From a virus: a DNA stretch of 64,000 bases. The DNA lies in IMG/VR virus record IMGVR_UViG_3300009788_000006, positions 1 through 64,000 of that record; one strand, 5' to 3'. The position numbers and the translations under genes were made by a program. Every line of letters begins with the position of its first letter. Position 1 is the stretch's first letter. Below the pieces are notes generated by a model that searched no databases, was not told the origin of the DNA, and was given only the letters and a program-made list of their open reading frames with translations. Shown piece by piece: positions 8,357-17,604 of this stretch.

Positions 8357-8793
8357 ACCGTCGTGAAGCACTGACCACTATTCCGGTGGCAGCTACCGCG
8401 GTTGCGTGGGGCATGAGCACGACCGCCGAGCCCTATCCCGGCAGGATTGAGGCTGGAGACCAAGAGCTCGCCGCCGCCGGCCTATTGCCATGCCGGGTCT
8501 ATATCGATGGCGAATACATCAGAAACGTCACGTGGGTTGAGCCCGCTACCGGCCGGGTCTGCATCATTGGCAAGACTGTCGAGGTGAGAACCGCCACCAA
8601 CCCGAGATGGCACGATCTTTCCGAGGATCAACTGGCTCCTGGATGGCGCGACAAGATCCTCGAAGACCGCCTGCCGACCAAAGAGATCCGAGTCAGCCCG
8701 GCAAGCATTCGCATGGAGCCTCTCCCCTTGTCAAGGACCGATGAGCGTGTCCTTGGGGGCATCATGAACGAGAAGATCGGAGGCGCAGCGTGA
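8353..8793 (+). CDS. Neck-region protein with a twin-arginine-like N-terminus
   Basis: 146 residues from GTG 8353, which overlaps the previous stop. The N-terminus MNRREALTTIPVAATAVAWG has a twin-arginine pair followed by a hydrophobic segment, much like a Tat signal. The middle (LLPCRVYIDGEYIRNVTWVEPATGRVCII) matches short phage proteins with 'CxVYxDGxxxxNxxxxxDxxxG'. Such proteins often lie in the neck gene region. Whether the signal-like segment is used is unknown. Confidence 0.6.
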   Translation: MNRREALTTIPVAATAVAWGMSTTAEPYPGRIEAGDQELAAAGLLPCRVYIDGEYIRNVTWVEPATGRVCIIGKTVEVRTATNPRWHDLSEDQLAPGWRDKILEDRLPTKEIRVSPASIRMEPLPLSRTDERVLGGIMNEKIGGAA

Positions 8794-8819
8794 ACCCACT
8801 AACCTCGAAGGAGACCCAG

Positions 8820-9281
8820 ATGACAGACCCAAAGCCCCAGCCCCAACAGAGCAAGGTAAAGCTGCCGGTCCCGGCCGCAGCGTCAGACAATGGGCTGTCC
8901 CTTGAGCTGACTGACACCGCCTGGCAAGGCCGCCACTTGGCGCTTTCTGGGACGGTTGCAGGGTTGAAGGCTAAGACGGCGGCGCTCTCTCTTGAATCGC
9001 TGTTCTTCAAGACGGCGGCAGGCTGGGTTGAGATGGCTGGCGGCGAGGTGCTCTTCAAAACCTTCACTGCCGTCCCGAAGGGTGTCAACGCCGATGAGTC
9101 AGTGATCCTGACCCTCGCCGAGGACGGAACCTTTTTCGTCCGCAACGATTCCGGGCGTTCCGGGGCCGGCGGCTCTGAGGTCGGGACATGGCTCATGAAA
9201 GTGAAGCACGGGAACAGCACCGCCGAGGTCCAGTTCGAACATGACCCTGACGCCGTCTGCCCGTTGAAACCAACCAGCTGA
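8820..9281 (+). CDS. Hypothetical structural-region protein
   Basis: 153 residues from ATG 8820, preceded by GAAGGAG seven bases upstream; an in-frame GTG at 8790 overlaps the preceding stop and would add ten residues. Beta-rich, with a flexible Lys/Pro/Gln start. No motif recognised. By location it should act in the neck or tail completion. Confidence 0.5.
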   Translation: MTDPKPQPQQSKVKLPVPAAASDNGLSLELTDTAWQGRHLALSGTVAGLKAKTAALSLESLFFKTAAGWVEMAGGEVLFKTFTAVPKGVNADESVILTLAEDGTFFVRNDSGRSGAGGSEVGTWLMKVKHGNSTAEVQFEHDPDAVCPLKPTS

Positions 9282-9288
9282 GAGCTAG

Positions 9289-9687
9289 ATGACCACCTTC
9301 GCCACGCTCCCGGCTGAGATTGACCGCTACATCCGAAAAGCGGTTCCCGCGGCTATTGCCGAGGGCGTTGGCACGTCCGTAGGTGTCGAGGTCGCCGACC
9401 GTGTCCGGGTTTTGAGTGGTCAGAATAGGCGCTCGACGCATGGCAACCGCGGCGAGCCCAAGGCTCAAGACCCCGGTCTCGGCGTCTTCCCACCACCGAC
9501 CCGTACCGAGTTTCGGGCAGAGTTCAAGGGGCTGAAATTCGACGAGCCATCGGCCATCACGCAGGGCGCCCCGCATTCGGCAGCCCGCGAGGCGAAGGAC
9601 GGTGCGGTCCAATCTGGAATCGCGGCAGCCCGTACAGAGTGGAAGCGCCGCGGCGAAGCGGCCGGCAAGGCGGCGACCCGTGGCTAG
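9289..9687 (+). CDS. Possible tail-completion protein
   Basis: 132 residues, basic, helical at both ends. The pattern of an N-terminal helix (IDRYIRKAVPAAIAEGVGTSV), a Pro/Arg-rich middle and a C-terminal helix ending in Lys/Arg is reminiscent of gp10-like tail-completion proteins, which precede the tail terminator as here. No strict motif. The last eight bases overlap the next gene's GTG. Confidence 0.45.
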   Translation: MTTFATLPAEIDRYIRKAVPAAIAEGVGTSVGVEVADRVRVLSGQNRRSTHGNRGEPKAQDPGLGVFPPPTRTEFRAEFKGLKFDEPSAITQGAPHSAAREAKDGAVQSGIAAARTEWKRRGEAAGKAATRG

Positions 9688-10129
9688 CTCACTCATTGGC
9701 ATCGTCCACGACGACTACGCGTCGCGGCTGCTCGCCAACTACAACTCGAGTTTCGTTGCCTGGGACGGCGCCCCGTTCACGGAGCCAACCCCGACCGCTT
9801 CGGGCTCTGCGCCGACGGACTGGATCGTGCCGCGGGTGCTGCGCTCTGAGTCGACACCGTTCAACACCGAGAACGATCAACAGCAAGACGCGCGGATCGC
9901 TGTCTGGATCGCTTTCCAGCCGGAGCGCGGCGGCAAACTCGGCCGGCGTGACGTGATCGCTACCGATCTGGCTGACGCCTTCAGCCTGGCGCGCTCTAGT
10001 GGGGTCAACGCCATGGATGAGCGCTTCGACTTCGTACCGGCCACCGCACCGACGGGATTCGACAAACTGGTCAATCCGTGGGAGTGGGAAGCCATGTTCT
10101 TCAACGCGATGTATACGGAGCAGCCCTAA
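9680..10129 (+). CDS. Tail terminator-like protein
   Basis: 149 residues from GTG 9680. An N-terminal helix, then PFTEPTPTASGSAPTDWIVPRVLRSESTPFNTEN and a beta strand (DARIAVWIAFQPERGGKLGRRDVIATDLADAF), follow the plan of DUF4128-type tail terminators: short helix, Pro-rich target segment, 'xWxxxxVxxxxxxxxxxG', 'xGxxxAxxxADAIAxxF'. Such proteins cap the tail tube and join it to the head. It is followed at once by tail genes (TAATG). Confidence 0.6.
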   Translation: MASSLIGIVHDDYASRLLANYNSSFVAWDGAPFTEPTPTASGSAPTDWIVPRVLRSESTPFNTENDQQQDARIAVWIAFQPERGGKLGRRDVIATDLADAFSLARSSGVNAMDERFDFVPATAPTGFDKLVNPWEWEAMFFNAMYTEQP

Positions 10130-10875
10130 TGCCAGTGCCGCAAACCAAGCAGATTTGTTTCCTCGGCGACGTGCGGATTTCAGAGCACGCGCAAGCGATT
10201 GATGATCGTGCTGGCACCCGAGGGCGGTTGCCGGGTCAGGTCGTTGAAGACATTCGCGCCTATGACGTCCCAGGGCTCTACGAAGACACCGGGAACATCT
10301 CCGGGTTCGTGGCGCAGAGCACGAAGGCGGCTCGTCTCCAAACGTTCGTCGCGAACGCCGACCAGGTAGTTTTTTCGCATGGTGACGGCATCACGCTGGG
10401 TGATATCTACCGGGTCTCAAAGGTCCACCCAATGGGGCACGGACGGAGCTTCCCGGTGCAGCAGATGTTCGATCTGCCGTTCAGCGTTGTCAGCCCGCGC
10501 CACCACGTCCTCGGCTTTCTGAGGTTCTATGACGTGGCCGTAACCGGCGCAGTCAACGGAACAGCGTTTCAGATAGTTGGCGGAATCGCCGCCGGCACCA
10601 AGCTCGTTGTGAACGTTCACCCGTGGTTCCAATCCGGCGGAGCATCGACGGTGGTCCACAAGATCGAAGCCGATTCCGCCAACACTTTCGCGGTGACGCC
10701 GCAAGACTTCGCGCTGACAAACATGACGGATGTTCTCGGAGGCGGCACCGGCGGCGACGCCCAACAGTTGGAGATCGCCGCAACCGAGACCGACGATTGG
10801 TACCGCTACGTCGTGACCAGCGTTACGGCCGGCACGTGGAAGATTGCAGTAACGGTCGCTCTGGTGACCACTTAA
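10129..10875 (+). CDS. Tail protein of unknown role
   Basis: 248 residues, start coupled to the previous stop (TAATG at 10127). Mostly beta and Gly/Thr-rich in the C-terminal half, like tail tube or decoration domains; the first 100 residues contain a LGDVRISEHAQAIDDRAGTRGRLPGQ segment not recognised. Lying between terminator and tube genes, it may be a second tube-like or tube-initiator protein. Function inferred only from position. Confidence 0.45.
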   Translation: MPVPQTKQICFLGDVRISEHAQAIDDRAGTRGRLPGQVVEDIRAYDVPGLYEDTGNISGFVAQSTKAARLQTFVANADQVVFSHGDGITLGDIYRVSKVHPMGHGRSFPVQQMFDLPFSVVSPRHHVLGFLRFYDVAVTGAVNGTAFQIVGGIAAGTKLVVNVHPWFQSGGASTVVHKIEADSANTFAVTPQDFALTNMTDVLGGGTGGDAQQLEIAATETDDWYRYVVTSVTAGTWKIAVTVALVTT

Positions 10876-10884
10876 GGAGAGCTT

Positions 10885-11316
10885 ATGGCCCAAGGAACAC
10901 ACACTTACACCGTCACGTTGACCTCGACGACGCTGGTCGCGACCACGTTCAAACTGGACGGGCTGGCGGACAGCGATGCTCGCGCCCAAGTTCGCTACGG
11001 GGACACTACGATCGACCGGGAATACAACGTACCGGGTCTGTTTTCTGGAGATGTGACTTTCACGTTCATCCCGGATACCGCTGGCGCAACGTCTGTCACG
11101 CAGATGAACACCGCGCTCGAAGCCGCTGAGCTGTTCACTCTGACGGTCAAGCAGGATGCCGTCGGCTCTGAGTCGGCCAACCCATCGACCGACAACCCGA
11201 CGGTGACCTACACCGGCCACATCTTCGAGCATCCCGGCGGCCCGGTGAACGTTGGCGAGATCCGCCAGTATCCGCTGACGATGTCGATCAAAACCCGCGT
11301 CGTGGCAGTAGCCTAA
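10885..11316 (+). CDS. Major tail tube-like protein
   Basis: 143 residues, almost all beta, start after AAGGAG. Composition and strand pattern (TYTVTLTSTTLVATTFKLDGLADSD...VTFTFIPDTAGATSVTQMNTALEAAELFTLTVK...) suit a short tail tube protein, and the gene lies just before the G/GT chaperones and the tape measure, the usual place. It overlaps the G gene by TAATG. Confidence 0.6.
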   Translation: MAQGTHTYTVTLTSTTLVATTFKLDGLADSDARAQVRYGDTTIDREYNVPGLFSGDVTFTFIPDTAGATSVTQMNTALEAAELFTLTVKQDAVGSESANPSTDNPTVTYTGHIFEHPGGPVNVGEIRQYPLTMSIKTRVVAVA

Positions 11317-12245
11317 TGCTGAAGGCATTCAAAGCACTCAAGGTTCGCGGTGTCGAGAAAGTCATCGGTGGTACGCCGAGAGACTGGAAGCTCGAAGGCG
11401 GTGTCTATCTGGAGATCCACGTCCGACCACGGTCCCATCCCAAGGCCAAGGCGTGGCGTGATTATGAGGAGGAGGCGTCTTCTCGGCTGGTCGGCGCCTT
11501 CCGAGAGGGCGCCGCGCGGTCTGCGGCGGCATCGGCTGCCGGCGGATTTCGACGCGGGAAGAATCCGCGATCCGAGGCCGCATTCGCCAAGGGCTTCAAG
11601 GCCGAGCTCGAAGAGGTGAAGATCTCCCGCGAAGACCAGCTTGATGAGCTGCAAAGCGCGCTGGATTGCCAGCGAGAGCATTTGCTCCTCGGAGTCTACG
11701 AGTGCAGCAGTTCTGCCGCCGTGCTCGATCTTTCCCCGCAGATGGACGCGGTAACAGACGCCGACGACGGGGCCGACCTTGAAAGGGCTGAGCGCGCTCT
11801 CGAAGACGCTCTTTCTCCAGAGAAGCTTCTTATGCGCGCTGACGAACCGGAAAAGCGGCGTCAGCTTGCTGATGAAGAGATCAAGGCTCTGTTCACCGCC
11901 CAGCTGCCGGAGGTGCTACCTGGCGAAGAGGCTGCGGTGATCTCCTCTGATTGGTCGCCGCTTTTCGGCCGGGCGACTGTAGCTCAGGCGTTACTCAGGA
12001 TCGTTGCAGATCTCGCGAGACATGGCGCCGAGGGTGAGAAAACCTGCCGTGACAAAGAGGCCGAAGAGGCAAAAAAAGCGCATACTTCTGGGCGCACCGC
12101 AACGCCAAGGCAGGAGACCACCACCGGCAAGCAGCAGCAGCCGACCGAATCAGCCTCTCCGCGTGGAAATGCGGGCAATGCGGTGTCGAGTACCAGCCCG
12201 CCGCCTGCCGCCAGTGTGAAGGATACGACTACAAGTCCCAATTGA
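11316..12245 (+). CDS. Tail assembly chaperone (G-type)
   Basis: 309 residues when read in frame. The N-terminus is charged and helical; residues 55-95 are Ala-rich and basic; the middle is acidic; the last 60 residues are low-complexity Thr/Ser/Pro, typical of DNA normally translated in another frame. At codons 253-254 a run of seven A (12071-12077) gives the slippery pattern A-AAA-AAA in the right phase for a -1 shift. As in lambda G/GT, most product would end here and a minority continue into the T frame. Directly upstream of the tape measure. Confidence 0.7.
   Translation: MLKAFKALKVRGVEKVIGGTPRDWKLEGGVYLEIHVRPRSHPKAKAWRDYEEEASSRLVGAFREGAARSAAASAAGGFRRGKNPRSEAAFAKGFKAELEEVKISREDQLDELQSALDCQREHLLLGVYECSSSAAVLDLSPQMDAVTDADDGADLERAERALEDALSPEKLLMRADEPEKRRQLADEEIKALFTAQLPEVLPGEEAAVISSDWSPLFGRATVAQALLRIVADLARHGAEGEKTCRDKEAEEAKKAHTSGRTATPRQETTTGKQQQPTESASPRGNAGNAVSSTSPPPAASVKDTTTSPN
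12071..12077 (+). promoter_or_regulatory. -1 programmed frameshift site (A-AAA-AAA)
   Basis: Seven consecutive A are phased in the G frame as gcA AAA AAA gcg, fitting the X-XXY-YYZ rule. The -1 frame has a TGA at 12050-12052 and then stays open to 12611, so any shift must fall after 12052; the heptamer is the obvious place. Confidence 0.75.
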
Positions 12246-12613
12246 CCGCCGCTCCTCTGGGCGCCGGCTGGAGGTGCGAGAAATGCCACAGCTACCAGCC
12301 TCCAGCGTGGTGCGAAGGATGCGACCGGAACACCGGAGAGCCGCAGGAAACGCACGACATCCTGCTGCCGAACGATCAGGATCGGGAGCGTGCCCGGTCG
12401 CTGGTCCCAGATCCGGACGAGCGTACCGCAGCCATCTTGCAGGTCTATTACTCGGCCCCGTCACTTGCTATGGGAGGCCGGGATCTGGGCTATGCCGAGA
12501 GAGAAGCCCGGCGCTATCTCGACGAGGACGAGGTGGAGCACCTGTCCTCGTGTCTCTACGCCATCGCATCGGCTAGCGCCGAGGGCGAAGATGACGGACG
12601 ACCGAAAAAGTGA
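12077..12613 (+). CDS. T extension of the GT tail chaperone, double zinc ribbon
   Basis: 178 codons in the -1 frame from the slippery site. Read this way, two similar Cys clusters appear: WKCGQCGVEYQPAACRQCEG and WRCEKCHSYQPPAWCEGCD (each C-x2-C-x8/9-C-x2-C), then a helical C-terminus. A TTG at 12242 could start a shorter product but would lose the first cluster and has no evident ribosome site. The fused product would be about 432 residues. It should assist tape measure folding and tail tube assembly. The zinc ribbons are an inference from the Cys pattern. Confidence 0.7.
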   Translation, partial: SAYFWAHRNAKAGDHHRQAAAADRISLSAWKCGQCGVEYQPAACRQCEGYDYKSQLTAAPLGAGWRCEKCHSYQPPAWCEGCDRNTGEPQETHDILLPNDQDRERARSLVPDPDERTAAILQVYYSAPSLAMGGRDLGYAEREARRYLDEDEVEHLSSCLYAIASASAEGEDDGRPKK

Positions 12614-12620
12614 GTAACCC

Positions 12621-15600
12621 GTGGCTGTCGTAGAGTTCCCTATCCACGTCCCGATCATCCCCAAGACCGGGAAGTACGATGCGGCGATGGCTCGCGTCAG
12701 GGGGCAGTCCAAGAAGACAGAGTCGTCTCTCCGTTCCCTCAAGGGTGTAGCTGGCACCTTATTCGCTGGGTTTACGGTTGCTGCTGTAATTAGCCAGCTG
12801 GGCTTGGCTTCTGCCGCATTTGCGGACTTTGAATTCCGCATGGCCGGGGTCCGAGCTGTTACAAGAGCTCTGCCGGAAGATATGCAGAAGCTCGAGCAGC
12901 AATCGCGAGAGCTCGGACGATCAACGATTTTCACTGCCACGCAGGTTGCGGAAGCCCAGGAGAATCTTGCTAGAGCGGGGTTCGACGTTGCGGAGAATCT
13001 TGCGTCTCTGCCCGCGGTTCTCGATCTTGCGACCTCGAGCGAATTAGGCATGGCGCGGGCAGCTGATATCTCAGCTGGCGCTCTGCGGGGGTTCCAGCTT
13101 GAGGCGTCGCAGATGGGAGACGTCATCGATGTCATGGCGGTCGCTGCCGCCGACAGCAATCAGCGAATCGAAGATATGGGCGAAGCTCTGAAGTTTGCGG
13201 CGCCTGCTGCTCAAGGGCTTGGTATTTCTTTTCGAGACACCACGGCCGCTCTTGAAGTGCTCGCCGACAACATGCTTCGCGGAACGCTCGGTGGAACCGG
13301 TCTGCGGATGTCTTTGCTTTCATTGATTGATCCTACAGGTAAGGCCGCGGGGGTTCTTGACGAGCTTGGTGTATCCGCTGAAGAATTCACAGACACGTTA
13401 AAAGAGGACGGACTGATCGAGGCTCTGAGCCTGTTGAGCAGCGAGACAACAGGGGTCAAGGAGGCTATCCAGATCGCTGGAGCTCGTGGCGGTACTGCGC
13501 TGCAAATCCTGCTGACCAATCTCGATCGCCTTGCCGAGAAGCGCGCTGGCCTCGAAGGTATTACCGGCGCCTCTCGCGAGATGGCCGAGATCAAGATGGA
13601 CACTGCGACGGGCAGTTTCAAAGAGCTTGAGTCGGCGATTGAATCAGCTCGAATTGAGCTTGGCGCCACTATGGCGCCAGCGCTTCGAGAAACTTCTGTT
13701 GAGCTCAAAGCAATAGCGAGAGTCACGGAAGAATGGATCGTTGCCAATCGCGACATCCTCAGAGACCTGATCCAGGTCACTGGATGGACGGTAAAGCTTG
13801 CGGCAGCGTTGGTGTCGGTGCCGATCAAGATCTTTGCTGATGTTCTTGAGCTTGCCGGAGCGATCGGCGAAAGAATTTCCAACCTCGGCGCGGCCGGCGC
13901 TGACATCAGTGGATTGACACAAGGCGCTGAAGAGTTGGCGGCCGCTTATCGCGAGACGGTAAAGGCGATCAAAAGTCAGGACGAGGCGATCATTCAGTCG
14001 AGGGCGGGGGAGCTCTCGGCACAGATTCGCGCGCTGGCGGAGGAATGGGAGACCATTTCGCAAAACATTAGGATCTATGAAGATGACCTCGACGATCTGC
14101 GTAGCACTGAAGGTGCTACGGCCGAGCAGATCGAAGAAAGCGTTACTGCTTTGCGCGCCCAGGCTGTCGCCCTGCGGTTGAATGAACGGGAGTCCGCGGA
14201 GCTCGACAAAATGCTAGCGCTGCTGTTCGAGAGCCTGAACGATCTTGGGGCGGCCGGTAAAGAGATGGGCAAGGGTATTGAAGATGGGGCCGATGCTCCA
14301 GCTATGAGCATCGACGCCTTGCGGAGCCGCATTATTGCACTGCGTCAAGCGATCATCGATTTCGGCTCCACTGAAGTTCAGACCGAGCTGATTGGAGATG
14401 CCGCGCTGCCGTTCGACCCGCGCAAGATGGTCTTCGCTATGAATGCCGCGTTCGATGATCTTGAAATCGATCAAGATGTCTTTTTGCCAACACAGGCGAC
14501 GATGGATCAGCTCGGGGCGCAACTTGAGCAGATGTACCGGAAATCGGGCGAGGAATTGGCGCCAATTTTCCAGCGAGCGGTGGCTGGGCTGGCGCCGATC
14601 CTTGGCGATCTTTTCGGCGGAGACACCGGCGGGCTGGTTGCTGGCATCGAATCGATATTTGGAACCGGTGGCGCTCTTGATGAGCTTCGCATTGCTCGCC
14701 AAGCATTGACCGACATTGAGGCGGCAGGCGTGCCGACTCAAGAGGAATTGGCCCAAGCGCTCGACCGTGTGGATGTTGCTAGCAAGCGTACCGCGGCTGC
14801 CTTTGCTTCCTTGGTCAGTTCATTGGCCAGTTCGTTGCAAGGCTCCACTGGCCAGCAAACCACCGGGGTTCTCGGAGGTCAAAGCGAGGGCACCTTCTCG
14901 GCAGAGGGCGCCGACATCGGCCAAGCGATCGGCGGACTTTTCGGTCCGTGGTGGGGAGTTTTCGGGCAGGTGGTCGGGGGCATCATCGGCGATTTTATCA
15001 AGAAAGGTGCCGACGACGCGGCTGCCGAGCTGCGGTTGATTGACGGCGAGCTCGACGCCAACGTGTTGAATGTTGAAGGCGGGCTCATCGATAGCTTCGG
15101 GCCTTTCGTCGATGCCTTTGCCGACGCGATCAACCAAACCTTGGACATGATCGGAGCGACGCTGGAAACCCTGCCAGCCAATTTTAACATCGAGATTCGA
15201 AGTGGGCAGTGGATCGCGGTGTGGGGTCGAATGTTCGACGCTACGGAAGAAGGCATCCAGGACGCGCTGTCCTTCGCGGTGATTCAACTTTTGACGCAAG
15301 GCGATGTCACCGGTATCGAGCCAGAGGTGAGGCAGGCGTTGACCAGCTTTGTCGGCAACACGCTCGAAGGATTTCAGGAGACGCTTGCTCTTGCCTTGCG
15401 CCTAGTCGACGATCGGCTCGGCCCGGAGGCGGTCCAGATCCGCGACTCTCTCATAGGGATTTTCGCCGACATTCAGGCCGGGTTGAGCGCCGGGATTAGC
15501 GTCGCGGGCGTCACCGAAGGCATCGACGTTTCCGGCGCCTTCGCCGCTTTAGGCCGAACCCGAGACGAGCTCCTCGGCATTGTGCAATCAGAGGAAGAGA

Positions 15601-17600
15601 TCGCCGGTATCAGAATCGACGCGTTCAACGCTCAAATCAGGGTCCAGATGGCACAGCTCGAGGTGATGCTGGCCGAGACTCTTGTTCGCGAGGCTAGCGC
15701 TCAGCAGGTGACAGTCTTTTCGCGCACACAGCTCGATGCGGTAGAGACAGGGGTCCTCCTGATCGACACCCTGTCCGGAGTCACGACGGAAATGGGCACT
15801 ATGGCGGGCGTTGCTCAGACCACACTTGAAGTGATGGAGGCGGCGACCTCTGGGGCAGTCGAGGCGATCCAGGCGGCCCTAGCAGACCTCGAAGGGCTCT
15901 TGATTTCTGACGCCGAGCGGGCGCAGGGTGTCAGGCGCGCCGGGCGCGGGCCGTCCGGGCCATCACCGGACGCTATCCGTGCGGCTCAAAGAGAGCTGGA
16001 GCTGCTTGCGGCGCGAGCAGCGGGGAATGACCAACTGCTAGAGGATCTCCGGGAGCAGTTCGCGATCCAGGATCAGATTCGGAATATTACTGAAGTGCTC
16101 GGCGCCGAGGCTGGCGAATTGGCCCGCGCGCTCATTGAGACCGCGGCGGCCATGGCCGAGGTCCGCGCCGAAACTGAATTGAGGGAGGAGCGTCAGCGGA
16201 CACTCGCCGAGACTACTGCCGAGCTCGCGGAAAGGATGTCCGATCTTGCGGGGTCATTCGACCAGCAGTTCTCGGCTCTTGGCCCATTCGAACAGGCCAC
16301 TGACATTCTGGGCCAGGCCCAGCAGAACATCATTGATTTGGGGCTGAACGTCGGCCAGCTCCAGCTTGAGGCCGCGCTTTTTGGCGGCAGCACTGACGAT
16401 TTGACAGCGGGCCTGGCTGCTCTTGCGCAAGCCCAGGATCAATACAACGACCTGCTTGAGGAGGCTGATGTCTTCCTGCGCAGAGCTGCGACCACGAGCC
16501 TTCTAGATCTCGGCATCTTTCTCGCCGAGGGCATCGGCGACGCCGAGAGGCTTGCCGAGCTTCAGGCCCAGCAGAGCCGGATGGAGCTCCAACTCAAGCG
16601 GCTCGAATTCGAGCTGCTGGTGGAGCAGCTCCGGATCTTCGGTCTGCTCGACGACGAGCTCCAGGGCCTTGTGGATGACATCAATTCGATGTTCGATACC
16701 GCCTTCGAGCTCGGTGACGAGTTCGGCAACCTTGGCAATGAAATCAACAACGCGGCCGGGGCCTTTTCATCCGCCGCGTCGATCATCCTCACCGGCGCCG
16801 ATCTCTGGGCGCAGCAGCTCGCGCAAGGCCAGGCGCTTCTTGATCGTATCCAGCAGGGTCTGTTAGCGCAGCAATCGCCGTTCGCGCGCATCGTGGCCGA
16901 GATGCAAGCGCTCCGCGACGAGGCGATGGAGATCACGGCCGCGGTCTTCATGACCTTGGGGACCAATCTCGCGGACGTGCTCGCGGATATCGATCTGCTC
17001 GAGCAAATGGAGCTCGACGCCGAATTCCAGCGTTTGACGGGTTCGTTGCAGGACTTCTTCCGATCCTTGACTGAGGGGCCGCTCTCTGGTCTCTCACAGC
17101 GTGACCAGGCTGCGGCGGCACAAGCCAGGGTCGAAGAGCTGCTAAGGCTGGCCGCGGGCGGCGAGGGCATCACCCAGCTCCAGCAAGAGGAGGCCATCGC
17201 CGTGCTTGCGGCTGAAGGGCAGAACCTGCTGGCGCTGGCCGGCGGGGTGCTCGGCGCCGGCGGCATCGGCGCGCTAACTCAGCAACTCATCGAGGCCATC
17301 AGCGGCATCCTCGGCGACGGCTTCCCGTTCGGTGGTGGCGGTGGCCCTCTTGGTCCCGGACCCCCGGGAATCCCAGGGCTTCCGGGGGGACCGCTCGGCG
17401 GCGGTGCTCCAGGGGGCGGGCCGCGTGGTGGTGGTGGGCCACTTAGCCCTGGTTCCCCGTTCAGCAGTGACGTGGCGCTCAATATCGCGTCAGCGGCCGG
17501 CGCCCAGAGATCTACGACGAATAGCCTGCTGAGGTCGATCGAGACTGAGCTGATCGAGCTCAACGGCGGGGTGGTCCAGCCGCCGCAGATTGCCCCTTGA
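12621..17600 (+). CDS. Tail tape measure protein
   Basis: 1,659 residues from GTG 12621. Residues 40-260 are the TP901-type tape measure core (RMAGVRAVTRALPEDMQKLEQQSRELGRST, then TATQVAEAQENLARAGF and MGEALKFAAPAAQGLGIS). A hydrophobic Gly-rich segment near 750-800 (IGGLFGPWWGVFGQVVGGIIG) could insert in membranes; the remainder is long amphipathic helix. Near the C-terminus is a Gly-Pro run with collagen-like triplets (PGPPGIPGLPGG). At about 0.15 nm per residue the tail would be near 250 nm. The protein sets tail length and is released during DNA injection. Confidence 0.93.
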   Translation: MAVVEFPIHVPIIPKTGKYDAAMARVRGQSKKTESSLRSLKGVAGTLFAGFTVAAVISQLGLASAAFADFEFRMAGVRAVTRALPEDMQKLEQQSRELGRSTIFTATQVAEAQENLARAGFDVAENLASLPAVLDLATSSELGMARAADISAGALRGFQLEASQMGDVIDVMAVAAADSNQRIEDMGEALKFAAPAAQGLGISFRDTTAALEVLADNMLRGTLGGTGLRMSLLSLIDPTGKAAGVLDELGVSAEEFTDTLKEDGLIEALSLLSSETTGVKEAIQIAGARGGTALQILLTNLDRLAEKRAGLEGITGASREMAEIKMDTATGSFKELESAIESARIELGATMAPALRETSVELKAIARVTEEWIVANRDILRDLIQVTGWTVKLAAALVSVPIKIFADVLELAGAIGERISNLGAAGADISGLTQGAEELAAAYRETVKAIKSQDEAIIQSRAGELSAQIRALAEEWETISQNIRIYEDDLDDLRSTEGATAEQIEESVTALRAQAVALRLNERESAELDKMLALLFESLNDLGAAGKEMGKGIEDGADAPAMSIDALRSRIIALRQAIIDFGSTEVQTELIGDAALPFDPRKMVFAMNAAFDDLEIDQDVFLPTQATMDQLGAQLEQMYRKSGEELAPIFQRAVAGLAPILGDLFGGDTGGLVAGIESIFGTGGALDELRIARQALTDIEAAGVPTQEELAQALDRVDVASKRTAAAFASLVSSLASSLQGSTGQQTTGVLGGQSEGTFSAEGADIGQAIGGLFGPWWGVFGQVVGGIIGDFIKKGADDAAAELRLIDGELDANVLNVEGGLIDSFGPFVDAFADAINQTLDMIGATLETLPANFNIEIRSGQWIAVWGRMFDATEEGIQDALSFAVIQLLTQGDVTGIEPEVRQALTSFVGNTLEGFQETLALALRLVDDRLGPEAVQIRDSLIGIFADIQAGLSAGISVAGVTEGIDVSGAFAALGRTRDELLGIVQSEEEIAGIRIDAFNAQIRVQMAQLEVMLAETLVREASAQQVTVFSRTQLDAVETGVLLIDTLSGVTTEMGTMAGVAQTTLEVMEAATSGAVEAIQAALADLEGLLISDAERAQGVRRAGRGPSGPSPDAIRAAQRELELLAARAAGNDQLLEDLREQFAIQDQIRNITEVLGAEAGELARALIETAAAMAEVRAETELREERQRTLAETTAELAERMSDLAGSFDQQFSALGPFEQATDILGQAQQNIIDLGLNVGQLQLEAALFGGSTDDLTAGLAALAQAQDQYNDLLEEADVFLRRAATTSLLDLGIFLAEGIGDAERLAELQAQQSRMELQLKRLEFELLVEQLRIFGLLDDELQGLVDDINSMFDTAFELGDEFGNLGNEINNAAGAFSSAASIILTGADLWAQQLAQGQALLDRIQQGLLAQQSPFARIVAEMQALRDEAMEITAAVFMTLGTNLADVLADIDLLEQMELDAEFQRLTGSLQDFFRSLTEGPLSGLSQRDQAAAAQARVEELLRLAAGGEGITQLQQEEAIAVLAAEGQNLLALAGGVLGAGGIGALTQQLIEAISGILGDGFPFGGGGGPLGPGPPGIPGLPGGPLGGGAPGGGPRGGGGPLSPGSPFSSDVALNIASAAGAQRSTTNSLLRSIETELIELNGGVVQPPQIAP

Positions 17601-17604
17601 AGGG

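Noticed and set aside
10417-11328. 303-codon minus ORF antisense to tail genes
   Set aside because: Shadow of the tail and tube genes; no ribosome site or protein-like features.
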